This document shows, in pieces, positions 25,773 through 34,432 of a DNA stretch of 39,450 nucleotides (position 1 is its first letter; each line of letters opens with the position of its first letter). Both the position numbers and the translations under genes were made by a program. The notes under the pieces are model-generated. The model worked only from the letters and a program-made list of their open reading frames with translations, searched no databases and was not told where the DNA came from. The stretch is from positions 1 to 39,450 of the forward strand of contig NZ_MKKA01000018.1 in the NCBI RefSeq assembly GCF_001942405.1, given 5' to 3'. The stretch is from Ornithinimicrobium sp. CNJ-824. GTDB taxonomy: Bacteria; Actinomycetota; Actinomycetes; Actinomycetales; Dermatophilaceae.

Positions 25773-26849
25773 TCAGGACGCCCGCAGGGGCCGACGGACG
25801 GTCCTGGCGGCGTCCTTGATGTAGCGGTCGATGACGTCCGGCCGTCCGAGGTCCTCGCTGCCCACGCGGACGACGCCGTAGCCCAGACGTCGGATCCGGT
25901 CCTCCCGCCGCTTCTCGGCGACGACGGCGTCCCCGTCGCCCGAGCCGTCGGACCGGACGTACTTCACCCGTCCGTCGAACTCGACGACGACGCCGAGCTC
26001 GGGCAGGTAGAAGTCCACCCGCGCGAAGACCCGGCCGTCCTCAGCGATGGGGTGCTGGGCCACGACCGTGTAGCCGAGCTCGAGGAGGATGAGCCGCAGC
26101 CTGGACTCCGGCGGCGACTCGGCCAGCCCGTCCGACCTCGCCAGCGCCTCGCGGGCGTGCGGGATCCCGGGGACGAAGCGCATCCGGTCGAGCCAGTCCT
26201 GCAGCTGGGGGACGGTCGCCAGGCCCCGCTGGCGGACGGCGTCCATGATGCCGACCGCCGTGCTCGTAGGGGTGAGCAGCGCGCTCTGGACGGCGGCGAC
26301 GGCCGGGTGGACCACCACGACGACCGGTGCCGGGACCCGGGAGGACCCCGTGTCCGCATCGGCGCCGTCGGCGGAGCCAGCACCAGGCTGCCCCGGGTCG
26401 GAGGCCCGGTCGGGCAGGACCATGCCGAAGGCGTTGTCCGACCGCTCGACCCGTGCCTCGAGGACGGCGTCCTCGCCGGGGCAGCAGTGCACCGTGAACT
26501 CGCGGTGCCGACGGGTCGTGCCCGTCCTGGTCCGGTGACACACGTGGATGCGCTCCATCAACCGCGTCGTCACGGGCAGGCCCCACATCGCCGCCGCGCT
26601 GGTGTGGCTCGCCGCGACGTCCCCCGGGCGGGTGCGCAGGAGGACGGCGGTCCGCAGGACGTGGCGCGCCTCGTAGCTCACGGCCAGCATCGCCGACCTC
26701 GTGACGTAGCCGCCGCGGACCACCCTGACCAGCTCCCCGGCGCGCACGGCCGCCCGGACCTTCTCGGTCCTGATCCCCACCGACCTCGCCTCGCGCGCGG
26801 TGATGATCTGGTCGTGCCCGGCCAGGAAGCTCGTCAGGTCCCCATCCAT
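25773..26849 (-). CDS. AbiEi-like N-terminus plus DUF559/Vsr-like nuclease domain
   Basis: A 358-residue protein. The N-terminus (IITAREARSVGIRTEKVRAA, then GELVRVVRGGYVT) is the winged-helix seen at the start of AbiEi-type antitoxins and related actinobacterial proteins. The C-terminal part has PESRLRLILLELGY, RVDFYLPELGVVVEFDGRVKY and RREDRIRRLGYGVVRV, the DUF559 pattern of the PD-(D/E)XK/Vsr nuclease fold with D and E-x-D residues in place. These proteins are common single genes in actinobacteria and their job is unknown. No nucleotidyltransferase partner is adjacent. The ATG at 26849 diverges from the CPBP gene. Confidence 0.8.
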   Translation of the reverse strand: MDGDLTSFLAGHDQIITAREARSVGIRTEKVRAAVRAGELVRVVRGGYVTRSAMLAVSYEARHVLRTAVLLRTRPGDVAASHTSAAAMWGLPVTTRLMERIHVCHRTRTGTTRRHREFTVHCCPGEDAVLEARVERSDNAFGMVLPDRASDPGQPGAGSADGADADTGSSRVPAPVVVVVHPAVAAVQSALLTPTSTAVGIMDAVRQRGLATVPQLQDWLDRMRFVPGIPHAREALARSDGLAESPPESRLRLILLELGYTVVAQHPIAEDGRVFARVDFYLPELGVVVEFDGRVKYVRSDGSGDGDAVVAEKRREDRIRRLGYGVVRVGSEDLGRPDVIDRYIKDAARTVRRPLRAS

Positions 26850-26932
26850 GCCGCAGCACGATGGCGCATCCGGGCCTGCGCCCGCTGGCGGGTCCGTCGA
26901 GCCTGTGGACGACGCGCCGCTACCGTGACCCG

Positions 26933-27760
26933 GTGACCACGACCGACCGCCGCACGCTGCTCACCGAGACGGTGCTCGTGCTCGGGGTCAGCCTGGGCGC
27001 CTCCGCCGTCTGGTCGCTGCTGTCGCTGGTCCGCAAGCTCACCGCCGAGGCCCCGCTCTCGGCCCAGACCACGTCGATGAACACCAGCCGGGTGCCCGAC
27101 CGGCCCTGGCTCGACCTGGCCTACCAGCTGGCCGACGTCACCCTCGCGCTCGTCCCGGTCCTCCTGGCCCTCCACCTGCTGGCGCGCGACCCGGGCCCGC
27201 CCGCCCCCGGCACCCTCGTTACGCCCGGCACCCTCGTTCCGCCCGGCGGCGCTGCCCACGCCGTCGGCCCTCCGCACCGCCTCATGGGCCTGGACCTGAC
27301 CCGCCCGGCCCGGGACCTGCTGCACGGAACCGCCCTGGCCGCCGCGATCGGCATACCCGGTCTGGGCCTGTATCTCGGGGCCCGCGCCCTCGACCTGAGC
27401 ACCACCATCGCCCCGGCGAACCTGCCGCAGGTGTGGTGGGCGGTGCCCGTGCTGATCCTCGCCTCGGTGCAGAACGCGCTGCTCGAGGAGGTCGTCATGG
27501 TCGGCTACCTCTTCCGCCGATGGTCGCAGGCCGGCTGGTCGACGGCCATGGTCGTCGTCACCTCGGCGCTGGTGCGCGGGACCTACCACGCCTACCAGGG
27601 CTTCGGCGGGTTCGTCGGCAACGTGGCGATGGGGCTGCTGCTGGGCTGGGTCTACACCCGCACGCGCCGGGTCATGCCGCTGGTGGTGGCCCACACCCTC
27701 CTCGACGTCGTGGCCTTCGTGGGGTATGCCGTGCTCGCCGACCGCGTCGGGTGGCTGTGA
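26933..27760 (+). CDS. CPBP-family intramembrane metalloprotease
   Basis: A 275-residue polytopic protein starting at GTG 26933. The CPBP (CAAX protease/Abi) motifs are present: ALLEEVVMVGYLFRR (Glu-Glu...Arg), RGTYHAYQGFGGF (catalytic His) and VAHTLLDVVAF (His...Asp). A Pro/Gly-rich insert occurs around residues 85-105, in which two short repeats (GTLVTPGTLVPPGG) look like slippage. Members process prenylated peptides or protect against bacteriocins; the substrate here is unknown. Confidence 0.85.
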   Translation: MTTTDRRTLLTETVLVLGVSLGASAVWSLLSLVRKLTAEAPLSAQTTSMNTSRVPDRPWLDLAYQLADVTLALVPVLLALHLLARDPGPPAPGTLVTPGTLVPPGGAAHAVGPPHRLMGLDLTRPARDLLHGTALAAAIGIPGLGLYLGARALDLSTTIAPANLPQVWWAVPVLILASVQNALLEEVVMVGYLFRRWSQAGWSTAMVVVTSALVRGTYHAYQGFGGFVGNVAMGLLLGWVYTRTRRVMPLVVAHTLLDVVAFVGYAVLADRVGWL

Positions 27761-27785
27761 CGGGGTGCGCCGCTAGGCTGGACGC

Positions 27786-28151
27786 ATGACCAACGTCGCA
27801 GTCGTGCACCGTCCCGCCGAGTCCCGCTGGGAGGCCATGAGCGGGGAGGAGGTGGTGGGGCACCTGTCCTACGACACGATCGGGAGCACGGTCGACCTGC
27901 ACCACACGCTCGTCGACCCGGCCCACCGCAACAAGGGCGTGGCCGACAAGCTCGTCGAGGAGGCCGTACGGGAGATCCGGGCCGAGAAGATGCACCTGCG
28001 CCCCACCTGCTCCTACGTGCGCGCCTGGATGGAGCAGCACCCCGAGCACCAGGACCTGCTCGAGCCCAGCCTGCTGCCCGAGGACCAGGACGAGGCGGGT
28101 CAGGGCGAGTCCGCGAAGGACGAGGCCGGCCCCGCCCAGCCGTCGTCGTGA
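27786..28151 (+). CDS. YjdJ/GCN5-like N-acetyltransferase
   Basis: A 121-residue protein of the short YjdJ-type GNAT family: LSYDTIGSTVDLHHTLVDPA, then the acetyl-CoA loop HRNKGVADKLVEEAVREIR, then LRPTCSYVRAWMEQHPEHQDLL with the conserved Cys and Y-V-x-x-W. A charged tail follows. The family is linked to acetylation of small amines or protein N-termini, mostly untested. The TGA overlaps a possible GTG at 28148. Confidence 0.82.
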   Translation: MTNVAVVHRPAESRWEAMSGEEVVGHLSYDTIGSTVDLHHTLVDPAHRNKGVADKLVEEAVREIRAEKMHLRPTCSYVRAWMEQHPEHQDLLEPSLLPEDQDEAGQGESAKDEAGPAQPSS

Positions 28152-28173
28152 CCCCCGGCCAGGGCGCCAGGGC

Positions 28174-28195
28174 CCGGGATCCGAGGGGATCCCGG
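28174..28195 (+). other. Perfect hairpin before the S4-domain gene
   Basis: Arms CCGGGATCC and GGATCCCGG around loop GAGG, between the acetyltransferase stop (28151) and the S4 start (28204). The only SD-like sequence, GAGGGG, sits in the loop and 3' arm, so folding could limit translation. It could also be a weak terminator. Confidence 0.45.
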
Positions 28196-28203
28196 TCGAG
28201 CTG

Positions 28204-28407
28204 GTGCCCATCCGGGACGAGTCGATCCGGCTCGGCCAGCTGCTCAAGCTGGGCAACCTCGTGCAGGACGGCGCCATGGCCCGCATGGTCGTGGAGAACG
28301 GCGAGGTCAGCGTCGACGGTGAGATCGTCGTGCGACGCGGCACCCAGGTCCGTCCGGGCCAGGTGGTCGAGTACGCCGGCCAGGCGATCAGCCCCGTCCG
28401 CCGCTGA
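28204..28407 (+). CDS. S4-domain RNA-binding protein
   Basis: A 67-residue protein consisting almost wholly of an S4 domain: IRLGQLLKLGNLVQDGAMAR, VVENGEVSVDGEIVVRRGTQ, RPGQVVEYAG. It belongs to the YaaA/RlbA-like small S4 proteins that bind structured RNA, often ribosomal. GTG 28204 is taken as start. The conserved N-terminus in the family is usually a little longer (a VELVPIR-type lead is visible in frame upstream), so a start further upstream, perhaps GTG 28148 with a one-base indel between, is possible. Confidence 0.8.
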   Translation: MPIRDESIRLGQLLKLGNLVQDGAMARMVVENGEVSVDGEIVVRRGTQVRPGQVVEYAGQAISPVRR

Positions 28408-28452
28408 GGCGGTCGTTCGCACCCTCCCCGGGGCACCTGCGATCATCGAGGG

Positions 28453-29262
28453 ATGCACACCCCTCCTGTCGCACTCACCATCGCCGGCTCCGAGGCCACC
28501 GGCGGCGCCGGCGCCCAGGTCGACCTCAAGACCTTTCAGCAGCACGGCGTCTTCGGCTGCATGGCCCTGACCTGCATCGTCTCCTTCGACCCCCAGGACG
28601 ACTGGAACCACCGGTTCGTCCCCGTCGACCCGCAGGTCATCACCGACCAGCTCGAGGTCATCACCACCACCTACCCGCCGGAGCAGCTGCGGGTCGCCAA
28701 GATCGGCATGCTCGGCACGCCCGCCACCATCGGCACGGTCGCCGAGGCGCTGCAGCAGCGGCAGTTCGAGCACGTCGTCCTCGACCCGGTCCTCATCTGC
28801 AAGGGCCAGGAGCCCGGCGCCGCGCTCGACACCGACGAGGCGCTCAAGGCCCAGGTGCTGCCGTTGGCCACCTTCGTCACCCCCAACCACTTCGAGACGA
28901 TGTCCCTGTCCGGCATGGACTCCATCGAGACGGTCGAGGAGCTCACCGAGGCCGCCCGGCGAATCCACGAGAGCTCCGGAGCCATCGTGCTGGCCAAGGG
29001 CGGGGTGCACCTGCCCGGCAACGAGGCCCTGGACGTCTACGTCGACGCCGAGCGCACCGAGGTCCTCGCCGCCCCCAAGCTGGGCGACGGCGCGCAGGTC
29101 GCCGGGGCCGGCTGCACCCTGGCCGCCGCCGTGGCCGCCCGCCTCGCGCTGGGCGACGACCCGTTCGGCGCGGCCAAGGCCGCCAAGGAGTTCGTCACCC
29201 GCGGGATCGAGGGGCGGCTGGCCAGCGCGGCACCCTTCGACGTGGTCTGGCAGGGCGCCTGA
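28453..29262 (+). CDS. pdxK: Pyridoxine/pyridoxal kinase, PdxK (ThiD-like)
   Basis: A 269-residue ribokinase-fold kinase. The N-terminus VALTIAGSEATGGAGAQVDL is the ThiD/PdxK substrate loop. Features shared with the Bacillus ThiD-like PdxK include QQHGVFGCMALTCIVSFDPQ, WNHRFVPVD, DPVLICKG, TPNHFETMSLSGMDSIETV and the anion-hole GAGCTLAAAVAA. It phosphorylates vitamin B6 vitamers with ATP; an HMP kinase activity cannot be excluded because the two subfamilies are close. The Met and length match the family. The next gene begins one base after its stop. Confidence 0.85.
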   Translation: MHTPPVALTIAGSEATGGAGAQVDLKTFQQHGVFGCMALTCIVSFDPQDDWNHRFVPVDPQVITDQLEVITTTYPPEQLRVAKIGMLGTPATIGTVAEALQQRQFEHVVLDPVLICKGQEPGAALDTDEALKAQVLPLATFVTPNHFETMSLSGMDSIETVEELTEAARRIHESSGAIVLAKGGVHLPGNEALDVYVDAERTEVLAAPKLGDGAQVAGAGCTLAAAVAARLALGDDPFGAAKAAKEFVTRGIEGRLASAAPFDVVWQGA

Positions 29263-29263
29263 G

Positions 29264-29665
29264 GTGACCCTCTCGCCGAGCGGCTCCGACGCCGTCGTGA
29301 CCGGTCACCCCGGTCGCGCGTGGTCGATCATGCTGATCGGCGGGGTCCTCGGCTGGATCTCCGGCCAGTCCTGGAGCATCGACCGTGGGTTCGGCGAGGC
29401 GTTCTCCCTCTTCATGGCCTTCGGCACGCTCGCGGTCATCGCCGCCCCGGCCCAGATGACGGCCGGCCGGGCGGCGCGGCCGCTGTGGGTGGCGGTCGCC
29501 GGCGCCATCGGCATCACGGTGCCGTGGTTCTTCGACCTGGCCATCGAGCTGGGGGGCGACGGCGTGTGGCTGCCGACCCTGTTCGTCCTGGTCGTCGGGT
29601 TCGGCGTGACCTACGGCGTGGCCACGTTCACCCGGATCGCGATGCACCGCCTGGAGGACTGGTAG
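29264..29665 (+). CDS. Small four-TM membrane protein
   Basis: A 133-residue protein with GTG 29264 directly after the pdxK stop. It has four hydrophobic segments (IMLIGGVLGWISG, FSLFMAFGTLAVIAA, VAVAGAIGITVPWFF, LPTLFVLVVGFGVTYGVA). No family recognised. Probably co-transcribed with pdxK. Confidence 0.6.
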   Translation: MTLSPSGSDAVVTGHPGRAWSIMLIGGVLGWISGQSWSIDRGFGEAFSLFMAFGTLAVIAAPAQMTAGRAARPLWVAVAGAIGITVPWFFDLAIELGGDGVWLPTLFVLVVGFGVTYGVATFTRIAMHRLEDW

Positions 29666-29708
29666 ACCGCCGACCGGCAGGGCACCGGCGGGCAGGCCAC
29701 CGGCCGGG

Positions 29709-30814
29709 TCACTCCCGGCTGTGCAGCCACTCCCCGGCGATCCCGAGGAGCCGGTCGTTGGCCTCGGTCTCCCCGATCGAGCAGCGCACGCCCTCGCCCG
29801 CGAACGGCCGCACGGTCAGCGCCCGCGCCTGGCAGGCCTGCGCGAACGGCACCGCGTCCTCGCCCAGCGGCAGCCACACGAAGTTGCCCTGCGCGGCGGG
29901 CACGTCCCAGCCCTGCTCGACCAGCGCGGCGTGCACCCGCTCCCGCTCGGCCACCAGCTGCTCGACCCGGACCATGAGCTCGTCCCGGGCCGCGAGCGAG
30001 GCGATCGCCGCCTGCTGCGCCAGGTCGGTGACCCCGAACGGCGTGGCCGCCTTGCGCAGCGCCGTCGCGACCTCCTCCTGCGCCACGGCATACCCCACCC
30101 GCAGCCCGGCCAGGCCGTAGGCCTTGGAGAAGGTGCGCAGCACGACCACGTTGGGGTGCTCGCGGTAGAACGACAGCGCGTCCGGCACCGCCTCGTCGGT
30201 GGTGAACTCCAGGTAGGCCTCGTCGACCACCACCACCACGTCCCGCGGGACCTTCGCCACGACGCCCGCAGCTCGTCCTGCGTCACGGCCGGCCCGGTCG
30301 GGTTGTTGGGCGTGCAGACCAGCACCAGCCGGGTCCGGTCGGTGACCGCCTCGGCCATCGCGTCGAGGTCGTGCCGGGCGTCGGGCGTCAGCGGCACCTG
30401 CACCGAGGACGCGCCGGAGAGCGCCACGACGATCGGGTAGGCCTCGAAGCTGCGCCACGCGTAGACGACCTCGTCCCCGGGCTCGCAGGTGATCTGCACG
30501 AGCTGGGCCAGCACCGCGACGCTGCCGGTGCCGGTGGCCAGGTGCCCGGCCGGCACGCCGAGGTGCTCCGCGAGGGCCTCGGTCAGCGCGACGACCCCCA
30601 TGTCGGGGTAGCGGTTCATCGTCGTCGCCGCGTCGGCCACGGCCCGCACCACCGAGGGTAGCGGCGGGAACGGGTTCTCGTTGGAGGAGATCTTGTAGGC
30701 CGTCATCCCCTCCACCGGTGCCGGCGGCCTCCCGGGGGAGTAGGCGGGCACCTTCGCCAGGGCCTCGCGCAGGCGGACGGGGACGGGCCGGTCGGCGGGC
30801 TGCTCGGACGTCAT
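29709..30814 (-). CDS. hisC: Histidinol-phosphate/aromatic aminotransferase (one frameshift)
   Basis: A class-II fold PLP aminotransferase of about 368 residues after restoring one base near 30263. The first frame holds [36 protein letters not shown], and [19 protein letters not shown]. The second holds [12 protein letters not shown] and the PLP lysine in [19 protein letters not shown], and ends with the Arg of [13 protein letters not shown]. Restoring a G gives [14 protein letters not shown] across the break. The start is ATG 30814 in preference to an in-frame ATG at 30844. No other his genes are nearby, so it may serve Phe/Tyr synthesis (the Pat role) instead of histidine. Confidence 0.85.
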
Positions 30815-30903
30815 GGGGCGAAGCCTAGTGAGGCGGGGAGACACACGTGGCGGCAGCCGGGCAGGAGCCCACGGCTGTCGGTGGCGCGTGCCACGATGGA
30901 CCC

Positions 30904-31281
30904 ATGAGCATCCTCATGCAGATCATCGCCAACGGCGTGGCCCTCTGGGTGGCCTCCCTGCTGCTCGACGGCATCGAGTTCGGCGGCTCCGGCACCAACA
31001 AGGTGCTGACCATCGTCGGGGTGGCCGTGATCTTCGGACTGGTCAACGCCCTGGTCAAGCCGCTCCTGAAGCTGGTCTCCCTGCCCCTGGTCGTGCTGAC
31101 CCTGGGGCTGTTCCTCATCGTCATCAACGCGCTGATGCTGCTGCTGACCTCGTGGCTCTCGGGGGTGGTCGGGCTCGACTTCACGGTGCAGTCCTTCTTC
31201 TGGGACGCCGTCCTCGGCGGCATCATCGTCGGCGCCGTGGCCACGGTGGTCGACATGCTGCTGCCCGACGGTCGGGAGTGA
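30904..31281 (+). CDS. Phage-holin-family (Phage_holin_4_2/YvlD-like) membrane protein
   Basis: A 125-residue protein with four membrane spans: [59 protein letters not shown] and [19 protein letters not shown]. The [18 protein letters not shown] and [13 protein letters not shown] signatures are those of the YvlD/holin_4_2 family of chromosomal membrane proteins, which are usually not true holins. It ends four bases before the dienelactone hydrolase gene. Confidence 0.85.
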   Translation: MSILMQIIANGVALWVASLLLDGIEFGGSGTNKVLTIVGVAVIFGLVNALVKPLLKLVSLPLVVLTLGLFLIVINALMLLLTSWLSGVVGLDFTVQSFFWDAVLGGIIVGAVATVVDMLLPDGRE

Positions 31282-31285
31282 GCCG

Positions 31286-32036
31286 ATGAGCGACCCCGTC
31301 CCGCACGAGATCCCCACCGCCGACGGGCCGCTGCCGGGGCTGCTGTGGCTGCCCGAGGGCGCCTCGGCCGACGCCCCCGTGCCCGGGCTGGTCCTGGTCC
31401 AGGAGATCTTCGGGCTCAGCGGCTACATCCGCTCGCGCGGCGCCGACCTCGCCGACCTGGGGTATGCCGTGCTCGCCCCCCAGATCTTCGGTCGCCTCGA
31501 CCCGCCGGTCGTGGCGGTCGAGGACGACGACCCGGACGTGCTCGGCACCGCGATGGGCCTCGTCGGCCAGGTCGACTGGGAGCTGGCCGCCCGCGACGTC
31601 CTGGCGCCCGGGACGCGCTCGTGGCGATGCCGGAGGTCGACGACCTCGCGGTCGGGCTGGTCGGCTTCTGCTTCGGCGGCGGCCTGGCCTTCGACGTGGC
31701 CGCCCGCGCCGCCCAGGCGCAGACGCCGGTCGCGGCGCTGGTCAGCTTCTACGGCTCGGCCCTGCCGGGGCTGCTGGGCCACGCCGAGCACGTCACCTGC
31801 CCCAGCCTGCACGTCTTCGGCACGGCCGACAGCTACATCCCGACGGAGCAGGTCGAGCAGATCCGCGAGGCCGTCACCGCCGGCGGCACCCGGGAGCAGG
31901 TCCGCTTCGAGCTGCACGAGGCGCCGGGCACGCCTTCGACAACCCCAACCCGATGTTCCACCACGAGCGGGCCAGCCGGGACGCCTGGGCGCAGGCCGAG
32001 GAGTTCCTCGCCGAGCACCTCCCGACGGGGCGGTAG
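31286..32036 (+). CDS. Dienelactone hydrolase family protein (two frameshifts)
   Basis: An alpha/beta hydrolase of about 250 residues in three frames. The first holds VPGLVLVQEIFGLSGYIRSR (the oxyanion Glu-Ile-Phe-Gly). The second holds VGLVGFCFGGGLAFDVA with the Cys nucleophile of DLH, VSFYGSALPGLLG and VFGTADSYIP (catalytic Asp). The third holds GHAFDNPNPMFH with the catalytic His. One base is missing near 31606 (needed for AARDVLARDALVAMPEV-type continuity) and one near 31929 (needed for APGHAF). The family cleaves dienelactones in aromatic degradation, but most members act on unknown esters. Confidence 0.85.
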
Positions 32037-32078
32037 CGCACCCGCGGGGCGCCTCCGCATACCCCCTCGTGGGTGGTT

Positions 32079-32090
32079 GACGTGCACGTC
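32079..32090. promoter_or_regulatory. 12-bp palindrome upstream of the E1-alpha gene
   Basis: GACGTGCACGTC is a perfect palindrome, overlapping TTGACG (32077), in the 146-base gap before the dehydrogenase operon. A second inverted repeat, GGTAG-C-CTACC, lies at 32111-32121. These are candidate operator/promoter elements for the operon. Confidence 0.4.
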
Positions 32091-32182
32091 CGGCAGGCCC
32101 TGGGCGGTGAGGTAGCCTACCACCGAACGAAGCCGTCACCGTCACGCCGCGGCACGCCGCCGCACCGATGAAGGAGTCAGCG

Positions 32183-33361
32183 TTGAGCGACGAGGAAGTC
32201 GCGCGGTCCACCGCGCCCAGCACGCACGAGCCGCCCGAGCGGGACATCACCGACGGTGGCCCGGACATGGTCCAGTTCCTCGCCGCCGACGGCACCCGGG
32301 TCGAGCCGACCGAGGTGAGCGCGCCCTACCTGTCCTTCCTCGACGACGTCGACGACGAGGCGATGCGGGGGATGCTGCGCGACCTCATCCTCGTGCGCCG
32401 CGTCGACGCCGAGGGCTTCGCGCTGCAGCGCCAGGGTGAGCTGGGGCTGTGGCCCAGCCTGCTCGGGCAGGAGGCCGCCCAGGTCGGCGCCGGCCGGGCG
32501 ATGCGGCCGCAGGACTACGCCTTCCCCGGCTACCGCGAGCACGGGGTGGCCTGGTGCAAGGGCGTCCCGCCGGAGAACCTGCTCGGCATGTTCCGCGGGG
32601 TCAACCACGGCGGCTGGGACAGCAACGAGAACAACTTCCACCTCTACACGATCGTCATCGGCAACCAGATGCTGCACGGCGTCGGCTACGCGATGGGCGT
32701 CCAGCTCGACGGCGACGTGGCCACCGGCGACCCGGAGCGCGACACGGCCGTGATGGCCTTCACCGGCGACGGCGGCACCGCCCAGGGCGACTTCAACGAG
32801 GCGCTCGTCTTCGCCTCGGTGTCCAACGCGCCGGTCGTCTTCTACGTGCAGAACAACCACTGGGCCATCTCCGAGCCCAACGAGCGCCAGTTCCGGGTGC
32901 CGCCCTACCGCCGCGCCGACGGCTTCGGCTTCCCCGGCGTGCGGGTCGACGGCAACGACGTGCTGGCCTCGTACGCCGTCACCCGCGCCGCACTCGACCG
33001 CGCCCGGGCGGGGGAGGGGCCCACGCTGATCGAGGCGTTCACCTACCGGATGGGGGCGCACACCACCTCCGACGACCCGACGAAGTACCGCATCTCCGCC
33101 GAGGTCGACGTCTGGAAGGCCAAGGACCCGGTCGACCGGATGAAGAAGTACCTCCTGACCGAGGGGATCGTCGACGAGGACTGGCTCACCGCCGTCCAGG
33201 AGGAGGCCGACGAGCTGGCCCGGCGCATCCGGCACGCCTGCCAGACGATGCCCGACCCCGGGCACGAGGAGATGTTCCAGCACGTGTATGCCGACGCGCA
33301 CCCGCTGGTCGAGCGCGAGGCCGCCGAGTTCGCGGCCTACCAGGCCGGCTTCGAAGACTGA
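32183..33361 (+). CDS. pdhA: 2-oxo acid dehydrogenase E1 component, alpha subunit
   Basis: A 392-residue E1-alpha. TTG 32183 is preferred because AAGGAG ends seven bases upstream; ATG 32168 would overlap that site. The thiamine-diphosphate motif is GDGGTAQGDFNEALVFASV ... NNHWAIS. LGLWPSLLGQEAAQVGAGRA, DYAFPGYREHG and the phosphorylation-loop-like TYRMGAHTTSDDPTKYR are characteristic. With E1-beta and E2 it forms the decarboxylating complex that converts pyruvate or branched-chain 2-oxo acids to acyl-CoA. Sequence alone does not settle which; actinobacteria often annotate this operon either pdhABC or bkdABC. No E3 gene follows. Confidence 0.9.
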   Translation: MSDEEVARSTAPSTHEPPERDITDGGPDMVQFLAADGTRVEPTEVSAPYLSFLDDVDDEAMRGMLRDLILVRRVDAEGFALQRQGELGLWPSLLGQEAAQVGAGRAMRPQDYAFPGYREHGVAWCKGVPPENLLGMFRGVNHGGWDSNENNFHLYTIVIGNQMLHGVGYAMGVQLDGDVATGDPERDTAVMAFTGDGGTAQGDFNEALVFASVSNAPVVFYVQNNHWAISEPNERQFRVPPYRRADGFGFPGVRVDGNDVLASYAVTRAALDRARAGEGPTLIEAFTYRMGAHTTSDDPTKYRISAEVDVWKAKDPVDRMKKYLLTEGIVDEDWLTAVQEEADELARRIRHACQTMPDPGHEEMFQHVYADAHPLVEREAAEFAAYQAGFED

Positions 33362-33372
33362 GGAGGAGAACG

Positions 33373-34422
33373 ATGACGACGACGACCAGCACCTCCTCGG
33401 GCGGCGCCCCGGCCAGCACCGCGAGGCGCACCACGATCGCCAAGGCGCTCAACGCCGGGATGCGGGCGGCGATGGAGCGCGACGACAAGGTCCTGCTCAT
33501 GGGCGAGGACATCGGCAAGCTCGGCGGGGTCTTCCGCATCACCGAGGGCCTGCAGAAGGACTTCGGCGAGCACCGGGTCCTGGACACGCCGCTGGCCGAG
33601 GCCGGGATCATGGGCACCGCCGTCGGCCTGGCCCTGCGCGGCTACCGGCCGGTCGTGGAGATCCAGTTCGACGGGTTCGTCTACCCGGCCTTCGACCAGA
33701 TCGTCTCCCAGGTCGCCAAGATGCACTACCGCTCCCAGGGCACGCTCAAGCTGCCGATGGTCATCCGCATCCCCTACGGCGGCGGCATCGGGGCGGTCGA
33801 GCACCACAGCGAGTCCAACGAGTCCTACTTCGCGCACACCGCCGGGCTGCGCGTGGTCACCGCCTCCACGACCGAGGACGCCTACTGGATGATCCAGCAG
33901 GCCATCGCCAGCGACGACCCGGTCGTGTTCTACGAGCCCAAGCGGCGCTACCACGAGCGCGGCATGCTCGACCTCGGCGACGGGAGCGCGCCCGACCTGG
34001 CGGACGCGCCATACTCCCTGGACCAGGCCGTCGTGCGGCAGGAGGGCAGCGACGTCACCGTGCTGACCTACGGGCCCATGGTCAAGGTCGCGATGGCCGC
34101 CGCGCAGGCCGCCGAGCTGGAGGACGGCCCCTCGATCGAGGTGCTCGACCTGCGCTCGCTCTCGCCGATGGACACCGACGCGATCGAGGCGTCGGTGACC
34201 AGGACCGGGCGGGTGATCACCCTGTCCGAGGCGCAGACGTTCACCAGCGTGCACGCCGAGATGGCCGCGTGGGTCCAGGAGCACTGCTTCTACCACCTCG
34301 AGGCGCCGGTCCTTCGGGTCGGCGGCTACAACATCCCCTACCCGCCCAGCCGGCACGAGGAGGTCTTCCTCCCCGACCTCGACCGCGTGCTCAACGCCGT
34401 CGAGACCGTGCTGTCCTACTGA
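33373..34422 (+). CDS. pdhB: 2-oxo acid dehydrogenase E1 component, beta subunit
   Basis: A 349-residue transketolase-type subunit with TTIAKALNAGMRAAMERD, LLMGEDIGKLGGVFRITEGL, DTPLAEAGIMGTAVGLALRG, VEIQFDGFVYPAFDQIVSQV and, near the end, SLSPMDTDAIEASVTRTGRV. It contributes the pyrimidine-binding side of the TPP site, including the Glu of PLAEAGI, and pairs with the alpha subunit. ATG 33373 has GGAGGAGAA just upstream, 11 bases after the alpha stop. A Thr/Ser-rich 15-residue leader precedes the conserved start. Confidence 0.93.
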   Translation: MTTTTSTSSGGAPASTARRTTIAKALNAGMRAAMERDDKVLLMGEDIGKLGGVFRITEGLQKDFGEHRVLDTPLAEAGIMGTAVGLALRGYRPVVEIQFDGFVYPAFDQIVSQVAKMHYRSQGTLKLPMVIRIPYGGGIGAVEHHSESNESYFAHTAGLRVVTASTTEDAYWMIQQAIASDDPVVFYEPKRRYHERGMLDLGDGSAPDLADAPYSLDQAVVRQEGSDVTVLTYGPMVKVAMAAAQAAELEDGPSIEVLDLRSLSPMDTDAIEASVTRTGRVITLSEAQTFTSVHAEMAAWVQEHCFYHLEAPVLRVGGYNIPYPPSRHEEVFLPDLDRVLNAVETVLSY

Positions 34423-34432
34423 GGAGCCACGC

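Noticed and set aside
25773..26849. AbiEi-like protein as part of a second toxin-antitoxin system
   Set aside because: No nucleotidyltransferase lies next to it and its C-terminus is a DUF559 nuclease-like domain, a common stand-alone actinobacterial architecture.
30904..31281. Holin as a sign of a prophage
   Set aside because: It belongs to the chromosomal YvlD/holin_4_2 family and no other phage gene is nearby.
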